A stretch of DNA of 64,000 bases from contig NZXU01000096.1 of NCBI GenBank assembly GCA_002698425.1, positions 1 to 64,000 on the forward strand, read 5' to 3'. Below are positions 16,460 through 24,462 of the stretch, piece by piece. This DNA comes from Ahrensia sp. Lineage in GTDB: Bacteria > Pseudomonadota > Alphaproteobacteria > Rhizobiales > Rhizobiaceae. The position numbers were made by a program, and so were the translations under genes. Every line of letters starts with the position of its first letter. Within the stretch, counting starts at the first letter, position 1. The notes beneath the pieces are model-generated. The model worked only from the letters and a program-made list of their open reading frames with translations, searched no databases and had not been told where the DNA came from.

Positions 16460-18964
16460 ATGCCGAAATCGGAGAGCGCAAGAAGACCGGGCGAAAGGTT
16501 TCGCTCCGGCCGAACTGCGCTTCTGTGGGCTTCGGCCGCCTTTGCCGTCGCGCCGGTCCCGGCGCGCGCGCAGGATTTCGCCCAGTCTATCGACCGGTTC
16601 TTTTCATCGCATCTGAGCGCGCCGGAAGTCGTGCAATTCGCGCTCTTCACCGGCGCGATGAGCGCGGCGCTCGCCTCGGCCCTGTGGCTGATCCGCGAGC
16701 GCGGACGCACCGCCCGCCAGAACGCCGTGCTGCGGGCCAAGGTTTCGGCGCTCAACACCCAGGTCGCCAAGCTGGAGGCGCTGGCGACGACCGAAGGGCA
16801 GCGCGCCGTCATCTGGGAAGACCGCGATCAGAAGCCGGTCATTATCGGCACGCTCGATCCCCGCTCCGGCGCGCCCGAGGAGCGCAGCGCCTTCCTCGCC
16901 TTCGGGCGTTGGCTGGAACCGCGCTCGGCCGCGCGCATCGATCATCTCGTCGCCGAATTGCGCGACGAGGCGATGGCCTTCAGCGATACGGTCGAGACGC
17001 GCCGCGGCGTGCCGCTGGAAGTCACCGGCCGCACCAACGGGTCGAGCGCCGTCGTCCGCTTCGAGAGCCTGACCGGCGAACGCGCCGAACATGCGCGCCT
17101 CGCCCTCGAACATGGCCGCGTCGTCGACACGCTGGAAACCTTGCAGGCGCTGCTCGATTCGCTCGACGCGCCCTTCTGGCTGCGCAATGCCGAAGGGGCG
17201 CTCGCCTGGGTCAACCGCGCCTATGCCGAGGCGACCGGCCATCCCAACTCGGCCGAGACCGCCGCCGCCGGCACGGAGCTCTTCGGCAAGCAGGCGCTCG
17301 AGAAGATGACGGCGGGCCGCGAGGCGGAAGGCCGCTATCGGTTGTCCGCGTCCACCGTCGTCAAGGGCGACCGGATCGTCTTCGACGTCGCCGACGCCGC
17401 CGGCCCGTTCGGCTCCGCCGGCATGGCGATCGACAACACCGACTACGACGCCATGCGCACCGAACTAAACAAAACGATCCGCAGCCACGAGGAGACCCTC
17501 GACAAGCTGACGACCGCGATCGCGATGTTCGACGAGAACGCCCGGCTGCGCTTCTACAATCAGGCGTTCCAGAAACTCTGGGATCTCGACCAGTCCTTCC
17601 TCGATTCCAAGCCCGACAACGCGATGTTCCTCGACCGGTTGCGCGCCGACGGGCGGCTGGAGGAAAAGCCGGAATGGCGGCGCTGGAAGGACGAGATCCT
17701 CGCCGCCTACCGCGCTGTCGAGCCGCAGGAGGACGTCTGGTACCTGCCCGACGGCCGAACGATCCGCGTCGTTGCTAATCCGCATCCCAAGGGCGGCCTG
17801 ACCTGGGTGTTCGAGAACCTCACCGAGCAGATCGACCTCGAAAGCCGCTACACGACGCTGGTGCGCGTGCAGGGCGAAACGCTCGACCATCTCGCCGAGG
17901 GCGTCGCCGTCTTCGGTCAGGACGGAAAGCTCAGGCTCTCCAATCCGGCCTTCGCGCGGTTCTGGGATATCGAGGAGCTTCTGGCGAAAGACTCGGTCCA
18001 TATCGGCGAAATCGCCAGGACATGTCGGTCCCGCCTTGGAGCCGACGAACCCTGGACCCATTTCGCCGGTGTCGTCACCGGCTTCGAGGATGACCGGTCG
18101 GACGAGACCGGCCGTTGCACGATCGGCGACGCGATCCTCGCCTGGATGGCCGTGCCTCTTCCCAACGGCCAGACGATGATCACCTTCGTCGATGTCACTG
18201 CGACCGAGGAAGTCGAACGAGCCCTGCGCGAGCGTAATGAAGCGCTCGAGTCGACGGCGCTGCTGCGCACCCGCTTCATCCGCCATGTCTCCTATGAACT
18301 GCGCACGCCGCTGACCAATATTTCCGGCTTCACGGCGCTGTTGCAGGACAAGACGACCGGGCCGCTCAACCAGAAGCAGTCCGACTATCTCGGCTATATC
18401 GCCTCGTCCTCGGATGCATTGAAGCTGATCGTCGACGACATCCTCGATCTCGCCACCATCGACGCCGGTATCATGGAGCTCGATTTTCAGGAGATCGGCA
18501 TCGAGCCGATGATGCGCGAGGTCGCTACCGGCCTCTCGTCGCGCTTCGCCGAACACAATCTCGATCTGGTCGTCCGCGTCGCGCCCGATGCGGGGTCGAT
18601 CTATGCCGATGCCGAGCGGCTGCGCCAGGTCATGGTCAACGTCCTCGCCAACGCCGCCGACTTCGCGCCGGACAATTCCGTCGTCACCTTCACCTGCGAG
18701 GAAAAGGAGGACGGCGTCTCCTTCCGCATCCGCGACCGCGGCCCCGGCATTCCGCCGGAAGCCCTCAAGGAGATCTTCGATCCGTTCGAGACGGGCGGAA
18801 AGCCCGGCCGCAAGCGCGGCGCCGGGCTCGGCCTTTCGCTGGTCAAGAGCTTCGTGACGCTGCATGAGGGCGAGGTGAAGATCGACTCGTCGCCGGAACG
18901 CGGCACCGAGGTGACGCTGTTCTTCCCGCGCGTGCCGCCCGGCGCGCGGGTCGCCGCCGAATAG
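16460..18964 (+). CDS. divL: DivL-like PAS sensor kinase homologue with Tyr in the H-box
   Basis: In Caulobacter and relatives DivL controls the CckA-CtrA cell-cycle relay and has tyrosine in place of the histidine of ordinary kinases. This 834-residue protein shows exactly that: the dimerisation box reads FIRHVSYELRTPLTNISGF with Tyr612 where His is expected. It has an N-terminal hydrophobic segment, a second membrane helix near residues 55-75, three or four PAS-like regions (about 200-560), and a complete GHKL ATPase domain (RDRGPGIPPEA, GAGLGLSLVKSF). ATG 16460 is preceded by GAGGGGA. It heads a run through trxA and follows the ahcY terminator. Confidence 0.9.
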   Translation: MPKSESARRPGERFRSGRTALLWASAAFAVAPVPARAQDFAQSIDRFFSSHLSAPEVVQFALFTGAMSAALASALWLIRERGRTARQNAVLRAKVSALNTQVAKLEALATTEGQRAVIWEDRDQKPVIIGTLDPRSGAPEERSAFLAFGRWLEPRSAARIDHLVAELRDEAMAFSDTVETRRGVPLEVTGRTNGSSAVVRFESLTGERAEHARLALEHGRVVDTLETLQALLDSLDAPFWLRNAEGALAWVNRAYAEATGHPNSAETAAAGTELFGKQALEKMTAGREAEGRYRLSASTVVKGDRIVFDVADAAGPFGSAGMAIDNTDYDAMRTELNKTIRSHEETLDKLTTAIAMFDENARLRFYNQAFQKLWDLDQSFLDSKPDNAMFLDRLRADGRLEEKPEWRRWKDEILAAYRAVEPQEDVWYLPDGRTIRVVANPHPKGGLTWVFENLTEQIDLESRYTTLVRVQGETLDHLAEGVAVFGQDGKLRLSNPAFARFWDIEELLAKDSVHIGEIARTCRSRLGADEPWTHFAGVVTGFEDDRSDETGRCTIGDAILAWMAVPLPNGQTMITFVDVTATEEVERALRERNEALESTALLRTRFIRHVSYELRTPLTNISGFTALLQDKTTGPLNQKQSDYLGYIASSSDALKLIVDDILDLATIDAGIMELDFQEIGIEPMMREVATGLSSRFAEHNLDLVVRVAPDAGSIYADAERLRQVMVNVLANAADFAPDNSVVTFTCEEKEDGVSFRIRDRGPGIPPEALKEIFDPFETGGKPGRKRGAGLGLSLVKSFVTLHEGEVKIDSSPERGTEVTLFFPRVPPGARVAAE

Positions 18965-18968
18965 GCCC

Positions 18969-20504
18969 GTGTCCGTCCCGCGGCTGCGAGATCGCCCCTT
19001 GAACCTCACTTTTTCCGATGAACTAAGCCTCACCCGCTTCGCCGCCGATTTCGCACTGGCCCTGAAACCCGGCGATTGCGTACTTCTGCGCGGCGATCTC
19101 GGCGCAGGCAAGACCACCTTCGCCCGCGCCGCGATCCGCGCGCTTGCGGGCGATGCGGACAATCGCATCGAGGTCCCGAGCCCGACTTTCACCCTGGTCC
19201 AGACCTACGATCTGCGCTTGCCCGTCAGCCATTTCGATCTCTACCGTATTGCCGATCCGGACGAACTCGACGAACTTGGCCTTGCGGAGGCGCTCGCTGA
19301 GGGGGTCGCCTTCGTAGAATGGCCGGAACGCGCGGAAAGCCTTTTGCCGGCAAATTGCATCTCTCTGACCCTCGCGGAAAGCCGCGATGACGGCGATGGC
19401 CGAAGCCTCGCCGTCGCCGCGCCGGACGGGTTCATGACGCGCCTCGAGCGCAGCCTCGCCATGCGCGCGTTCCTCGACGCCAATGGCTGGAACGCCGGCT
19501 TCCGCAGGTTCCTGCTCGGCGATGCCTCGACACGAGCCTATGAGACGGTCGAGCGTGACGGCGAGATCGCGATCCTGATGAACGCGCCGAAGCAGCCGGA
19601 CGGACCGCCGGTGCGCAACGGCAAGCCCTATTCGCAGATCGCCCATCTCGCGGAAGATATCCTGCCCTTCGTCGCCATTGGCCGCATGCTCGCGCAACGC
19701 GGCTTTCGCGCGCCGCAAATCCATGCCTTTGATCTCGACCGGGGTTTCATCCTGCTCGAACATCTGGGCTCGGACGGCGTGCTCGATGCGCATCGCAAGC
19801 CGATTCCGGAGCGCTACGAGGGCGCGGTCGAATGCCTTGCCGCCATGCATGCGGCCGGCTGGCCGGACGCGATCGACGTCGACGGCCGGACGCACCGCGT
19901 ACCCGCCTTCGATCTCGATGCCTTCCTAATCGAGGCCGAACTGCTGACAGATTGGTTCGTGCCGCGCGCCACGGGTGCGAAACTGTCCGGTGCGGGGATC
20001 GAAGAGTTCCGCAGACTCTGGACCGATCTGTACGACATCGTCGATGCCGGCGAGAAGACGCTGCTTTTGCGCGATTTCCACTCGCCGAATATCATCTGGG
20101 ATGAAGCCGCAGAAGGCGTGTCCCGGGTCGGCCTGATCGATTTCCAGGACGCGATGATCGGCTCCACCGCCTATGACGTCGCCTCTATCGTGCAGGACGC
20201 CCGCGTCGATATTTCGCCGGCTTTGCAAATGGCTCTGCTCGACCGCTACTGCGCGGTGCGGACCGAACAGGGCGGCTTCGACGAGGACGCCTTCCGCCGC
20301 GCTTTCGCGATCCTCGCCGCCCAGCGCGCCACCAAGATCCTCGGCATTTTCGTCCGCCTCGACCAGCGCGACGGCAAGCCAGCCTATCTGGCGCATATCG
20401 CGCGCCTGCAGGCCTATTTGAGAGACAGCCTGGCCCACCCCGCCCTCACGGGGCTCGCCGCCTGGTATGCCGAACACGGTATCCTCGATGCGAAGATCGG
20501 GTAA
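18969..20504 (+). CDS. Fusion of TsaE (t6A synthesis ATPase) and AmgK-type sugar kinase
   Basis: Residues 1 to about 150 are TsaE, the P-loop ATPase (LRGDLGAGKTTFARA; PSPTFTLVQTYD) that supports the TsaB-TsaD complex in tRNA t6A37 formation. Residues about 165-511 are an aminoglycoside-phosphotransferase fold with catalytic LLRDFHSPNIIW and metal-binding LIDFQDA. Because a MurU-like nucleotidyltransferase follows 6 bases later, the kinase domain is best read as AmgK, which phosphorylates MurNAc/GlcNAc at the anomeric carbon for cell-wall recycling. The start is GTG at 18969; an in-frame TTG at 18999 is possible. The fusion is recurrent in Rhizobiales annotation as I recall. Confidence 0.9.
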   Translation: MSVPRLRDRPLNLTFSDELSLTRFAADFALALKPGDCVLLRGDLGAGKTTFARAAIRALAGDADNRIEVPSPTFTLVQTYDLRLPVSHFDLYRIADPDELDELGLAEALAEGVAFVEWPERAESLLPANCISLTLAESRDDGDGRSLAVAAPDGFMTRLERSLAMRAFLDANGWNAGFRRFLLGDASTRAYETVERDGEIAILMNAPKQPDGPPVRNGKPYSQIAHLAEDILPFVAIGRMLAQRGFRAPQIHAFDLDRGFILLEHLGSDGVLDAHRKPIPERYEGAVECLAAMHAAGWPDAIDVDGRTHRVPAFDLDAFLIEAELLTDWFVPRATGAKLSGAGIEEFRRLWTDLYDIVDAGEKTLLLRDFHSPNIIWDEAAEGVSRVGLIDFQDAMIGSTAYDVASIVQDARVDISPALQMALLDRYCAVRTEQGGFDEDAFRRAFAILAAQRATKILGIFVRLDQRDGKPAYLAHIARLQAYLRDSLAHPALTGLAAWYAEHGILDAKIG

Positions 20505-20510
20505 TCGCCC

Positions 20511-21263
20511 ATGGTCGCGTCGGTGAAAAAGGCGATGATCCTGGCGGCCGGCTTCGGCACGCGCCTTCGCCCGATCACCAACACGGTGCCCAAGCCTCTG
20601 GTTCCGGTCGCCGACCGGACGATGCTGGATCGCAGCCTCGATCTGGCCGAAGCAGCCGGCGTCGACGAAGCCGTCGTCAATGTCCATTATCTCGCCGACC
20701 GGATCGTCGCCCATTGCGCGAACCGCGCCTCGCCGGCGATCCGCATAAGCGACGAGACGGAGGAAATCCTCGAAACGGGCGGCGGCGTGGTCAAGGCGCT
20801 GCCGCTCCTCGGCCCCGACCCCTTCCTGCTGCTCAATGCCGACACCTTCTGGGTTGAATGGGACCGCCCCAACCTCGCTGCCATGATCGAAAAATTCGAC
20901 CCGAGGCGCATGGATATCCTGCTGATGCTTTGCCGGCTCAACGATACGACGGGCCATGCCGGAGGCGGGGATTTCCTCAGGGATGAAACCGGCCGCCTGA
21001 CCCGCCTTGCTGACAAGACCGACCCGTCTGGCCTGCTCTATGCCGGCGCGACGATCTACAATACGGCCATCTTCGAGGGCGCGGCCGCCGAGCCCCATTC
21101 GCTCAACCTCTATTACGACCGCGCCATCGCCGAAGGCCGCCTTTTCGGACACATCATGGAAGACGGCCACTGGTTCACTGTCGGCACGCCCGACGCATTG
21201 CCGGCCGCCGAAGCGAAGCTGGCCGAACTCGCCGCACAGCATCCCGCGAAAGACCGCGATTGA
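20511..21263 (+). CDS. murU: MurNAc-1-phosphate uridylyltransferase MurU-like
   Basis: The 250-residue nucleotidyltransferase begins MVASVKKAMILAAGFGTRLRPIT, the NTP-binding glycine-rich loop, then VPKPLVPVADRTMLD and the metal-binding Asp in LLLNADTFW. With AmgK it would convert recycled MurNAc to UDP-MurNAc, bypassing de novo synthesis and the fosfomycin target MurA, as shown for the Pseudomonas putida pair. The family also contains mannose-1-P guanylyltransferases; the neighbour decides the call. It starts 6 bases after the tsaE-amgK stop. Confidence 0.88.
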   Translation: MVASVKKAMILAAGFGTRLRPITNTVPKPLVPVADRTMLDRSLDLAEAAGVDEAVVNVHYLADRIVAHCANRASPAIRISDETEEILETGGGVVKALPLLGPDPFLLLNADTFWVEWDRPNLAAMIEKFDPRRMDILLMLCRLNDTTGHAGGGDFLRDETGRLTRLADKTDPSGLLYAGATIYNTAIFEGAAAEPHSLNLYYDRAIAEGRLFGHIMEDGHWFTVGTPDALPAAEAKLAELAAQHPAKDRD

Positions 21264-21306
21264 CCCGCGCCGTCGCGGCGAAGGAAACTGGCTCCCGAGA
21301 ATCAGC

Positions 21307-24300
21307 GTGACAAGCGAGAGGCGAGATTTGGCCGGTTACGTCCAGCCGCGTGTCTTCACCGTACCGCCCGGCATCCCCTTCCTGCCGGCGGTGGCGCGCG
21401 CCTTGTGCGATGGCAGACTCGTCCCCGGCTTCCGCTATGAGGGCGATCCGCTGCAGCTGTCGACCGTGTCGATCTATGTGCCGACGCGCCGCGCCGCGCG
21501 CGAATTCCGCTCGACCTTCCTCGATATCCTCGGCGGCGAGACCATCCTGCTTCCGCGCATCCGCCCGCTCGGCGAGTTCGACGAGGACGCCCATTTCTTC
21601 GACGGCGGCGATGCAGCCGCCATCGACATCCCGCCGGCCATCGATGCGACCGAGCGCCTGCTGCTGCTCGGCACGCTGGTCCGTTCCTGGACGAAGCATC
21701 TGAAGGCCGACATCGGAAAACTCTATGGCGACGAGACGATCCAGACCCCGGTCTCGACAGCGGACGCCTTCTGGCTGGCGCGCGATCTGGCCGGCCTCAT
21801 GGACCAGTTCTCCACCGGTCAGGTGCCGGTCTCGGGCATAGCCGATTTCGACGCCGCAGAGCTGTCCGAATGGTGGAAGGTAACGCTCGCTTTTCTCGAG
21901 ATCATGCGCAGGGAATGGCCGGCGATTCTCGCCGAGCGCGGTGTCGTCGATCCCGGAGAGCACCGCAACCGACGCCTGCTTGCCGAAGCCGCACGGCTTG
22001 AACGCAATCCGCCCAAGGGACCGGTCATTGTCGCGGGTTCGACCGGCACGATCCCGGCGACGGCGGAACTCATCGCCGCGATAGCGCGCCTGCCGATGGG
22101 CGCGGTCGTTCTGCCCGGTTTCGATACGACAATGGACGAGGCCTCGCGGGAACAGCTTCAGTCCGACGAGGACGTCGCGTCGGTCATCGGCCATCCGCAA
22201 TACGGATTGATGAAGCTGGTCGGCCGGATCGGCGTCGCCCCCGACGCCATTGAGCCCCTGGGCGAGGCTGAGCCGGAACCGCTCGCGGCCCGCCGCAAAT
22301 GGGTTGCGGAAAGCCTGCGCCCCTCCACGGTGACCGATCGCTGGACCGAAACCCGGTCTTCGGTCGCGGATACGGCCTTTGACGATGTCGCGCTTCTCGT
22401 CGCGCCGAACGAGCATCTCGAAGCAGCCGCCATCGCCGCGGCCTTGCGCGAGGCGATCGCAGAACCGGATGCGCTGGCCGCCCTTGTGACGCCGGATCGC
22501 GAGCTTGCCCGCCGCGTCGCCGCCGAACTGGCCCGCTACGGCATCGCCGCCGACGATACCGGCGGGACGCCGCTTTCCTCGACGGAGCAGGGCCGGCTCC
22601 TCGAACTGGCGATGGAGGTCGTCTTCAGCCCCGGCGATCCGGCGGCCCTGCTGGCGCTGGCGAAACATCCGCTGGTCGCGCTTTCGGCTGCGGCGGAGGA
22701 TCACGCGGAGATCGTCTCGCTGTTCGAGATGGCGGTGCTGCGCGGCGGCACGGGCCGTATCGGGCCGCTGTCGCTGGCGGCGTTGGTGCGGCAGCGTCAG
22801 GCCGAAAAGAAGCGCGCGGAAGACGAAAGGCTCTTCATCCCGCCGGCCCTGAGGCCGCTTGATGACGCCGATTTCGATCGGCTCGCCGCCTTCGCAGACA
22901 GGTTCGGAGCGGCGTTGCGGCCGCTCGGCGATCTCGCCGCGCGCGCCGACGAGGTTTCGCTCGAAGCCCTTGTCGCGGCCACGGTGCAGACGCTGGAAGC
23001 GCTGGCGCGGGACGGAAACGGCTTTCACGATGCACTCTATGACGGCGAGGCGGGCGCGCTGTTCCGCAATTTCCTCGCCGGCCTCGTCGCCGGCGAAGTG
23101 CCTCTGTTTTTGAAATCAATCGATTGGCCGCAAGCCCTGCGCGCCCTCATGGCCGATGCGGCGGTAAAACCCGCTCCCGGCGGTCATCCCCGCATTTCGA
23201 TCATGGGCACGCTGGAAGCCCGCCTTCAGACCGTCGACCTCGTGGTCCTCGGCGGCCTCAATGAGGGTGTCTGGCCGGCGCAGACGCAGAATGATCAATT
23301 CCTGACCCGCGGCATGAAGGCTGGTCTCGGCCTCGAACCGCCCGAGCGCCGCATCGGCCTTGCCGCGCATGATTTCCAGATGGCGATGGGCCAGAAACGG
23401 GTGGTCCTGTCCCGCTCCGAACGGGCCGAGGGCGCGCCCGCCATCGCCTCGCGCTGGCTGCAGCGCCTGACAACCTTTGCCGGCGAAACATCCGTCGCGC
23501 GTATGCGAGCTGCGGGTGACCGCTATCTCGATTATGCTCGCGCCATGGAGGCGGGGATTGCGGCGAAGCCCGCGCCGCGCCCGGAGCCGGCGCCACCGTT
23601 GGCCGCCCGCCCGAAATCCCTGTCGGTAACCGAAGTCGAGACGCTGATCCGCGATCCCTATGCGATCTATGCGAAGAAGGTGCTGCGCCTGCGCCCGGTG
23701 GAGGAGCTGGTGCGAGATCCCGGCGCCGCCGAACGCGGATCGCTGTTCCACGCCATCTTCGAACACATCGTCACGGAGAAGGTCGATCCGCTCGCGCCCG
23801 ATGCGCTGGAAAGAACGCTTGCCATCGCGCGCCGGCTGTTCGACGCGGAAGGCCTGCCGCCGGACATCCGCGCCACCTGGTGGCCGCGCATCGAGGCGGC
23901 GGTCGCCGAAATCATCCGCTGGGAAGCGGACCGCTTCGCCGATGTCGCGCAGCGCGAGGCCGAAATCGAGGCCGCCGCGACGCAGGTCGGCTTGACGGGC
24001 GTCGCCTTGACCGGCCGCGCCGACCGCATGGATCGCCTGGCCGGCGAGGGAACGGTCGACATTATCGACTTCAAGACCGGCACGCCGCCATCGGCGGATT
24101 CCGTCCGGGTATTGCTGTCCCCGCAATTGCCGCTGGAAGGCGCTCTGCTGCAACGCGGCGCATTCGCGGAATTCGGCACGGCGGAGCCCGCCTCCATGGC
24201 CTATGTAAGGGTCGGCTCCAAGGGCGAGGTCGACGAGAAGAACGTGCTCAAGGTCCGAGGCAAGGACGACGCCGATCCGGCCGAAATCAGCGACAAGGCC

Positions 24301-24462
24301 TGGAAAAAACTAGAGCAGATGCTGGTTCATTACGGAAACGAAATGAACGGCTACCAGTCCCAGCGCATGCCGCAAAAGGTCTATTACGGTGGCCCCGGCG
24401 ATTACGATCATCTTGCCCGCACCCAGGAATGGCGCACCGCCGACGGGGAAGACGATGGCTGA
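21307..24462 (+). CDS. addB: AddB subunit of AddAB helicase-nuclease
   Basis: AddB is the second subunit of the alphaproteobacterial AddAB enzyme that resects double-strand breaks and loads RecA. The protein is about 1050 residues. Its N-terminus (RVFTVPPGIPFLPAVARAL) is where a Walker A motif would be but lacks GKT, as in rhizobial AddB. The C-terminal PD-(D/E)XK nuclease core shows DIIDFKTGTPPS. I count a single cysteine, so the iron-sulfur cluster of Firmicutes AddB is absent. The start is uncertain: GTG at 21307, or TTG at 21328, which has a better GAGAGG site. The stop overlaps addA by 8 bases. Confidence 0.93.
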   Translation: MTSERRDLAGYVQPRVFTVPPGIPFLPAVARALCDGRLVPGFRYEGDPLQLSTVSIYVPTRRAAREFRSTFLDILGGETILLPRIRPLGEFDEDAHFFDGGDAAAIDIPPAIDATERLLLLGTLVRSWTKHLKADIGKLYGDETIQTPVSTADAFWLARDLAGLMDQFSTGQVPVSGIADFDAAELSEWWKVTLAFLEIMRREWPAILAERGVVDPGEHRNRRLLAEAARLERNPPKGPVIVAGSTGTIPATAELIAAIARLPMGAVVLPGFDTTMDEASREQLQSDEDVASVIGHPQYGLMKLVGRIGVAPDAIEPLGEAEPEPLAARRKWVAESLRPSTVTDRWTETRSSVADTAFDDVALLVAPNEHLEAAAIAAALREAIAEPDALAALVTPDRELARRVAAELARYGIAADDTGGTPLSSTEQGRLLELAMEVVFSPGDPAALLALAKHPLVALSAAAEDHAEIVSLFEMAVLRGGTGRIGPLSLAALVRQRQAEKKRAEDERLFIPPALRPLDDADFDRLAAFADRFGAALRPLGDLAARADEVSLEALVAATVQTLEALARDGNGFHDALYDGEAGALFRNFLAGLVAGEVPLFLKSIDWPQALRALMADAAVKPAPGGHPRISIMGTLEARLQTVDLVVLGGLNEGVWPAQTQNDQFLTRGMKAGLGLEPPERRIGLAAHDFQMAMGQKRVVLSRSERAEGAPAIASRWLQRLTTFAGETSVARMRAAGDRYLDYARAMEAGIAAKPAPRPEPAPPLAARPKSLSVTEVETLIRDPYAIYAKKVLRLRPVEELVRDPGAAERGSLFHAIFEHIVTEKVDPLAPDALERTLAIARRLFDAEGLPPDIRATWWPRIEAAVAEIIRWEADRFADVAQREAEIEAAATQVGLTGVALTGRADRMDRLAGEGTVDIIDFKTGTPPSADSVRVLLSPQLPLEGALLQRGAFAEFGTAEPASMAYVRVGSKGEVDEKNVLKVRGKDDADPAEISDKAWKKLEQMLVHYGNEMNGYQSQRMPQKVYYGGPGDYDHLARTQEWRTADGEDDG

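Noticed and set aside
18969..20504. Aminoglycoside phosphotransferase resistance gene
   Set aside because: The APH-like domain is fused to TsaE and followed by murU, which points to AmgK cell-wall recycling rather than drug resistance.
21007..21306. Longer addB start giving 1151 residues
   Set aside because: The extra 100 codons lie inside murU in another frame and do not resemble AddB.
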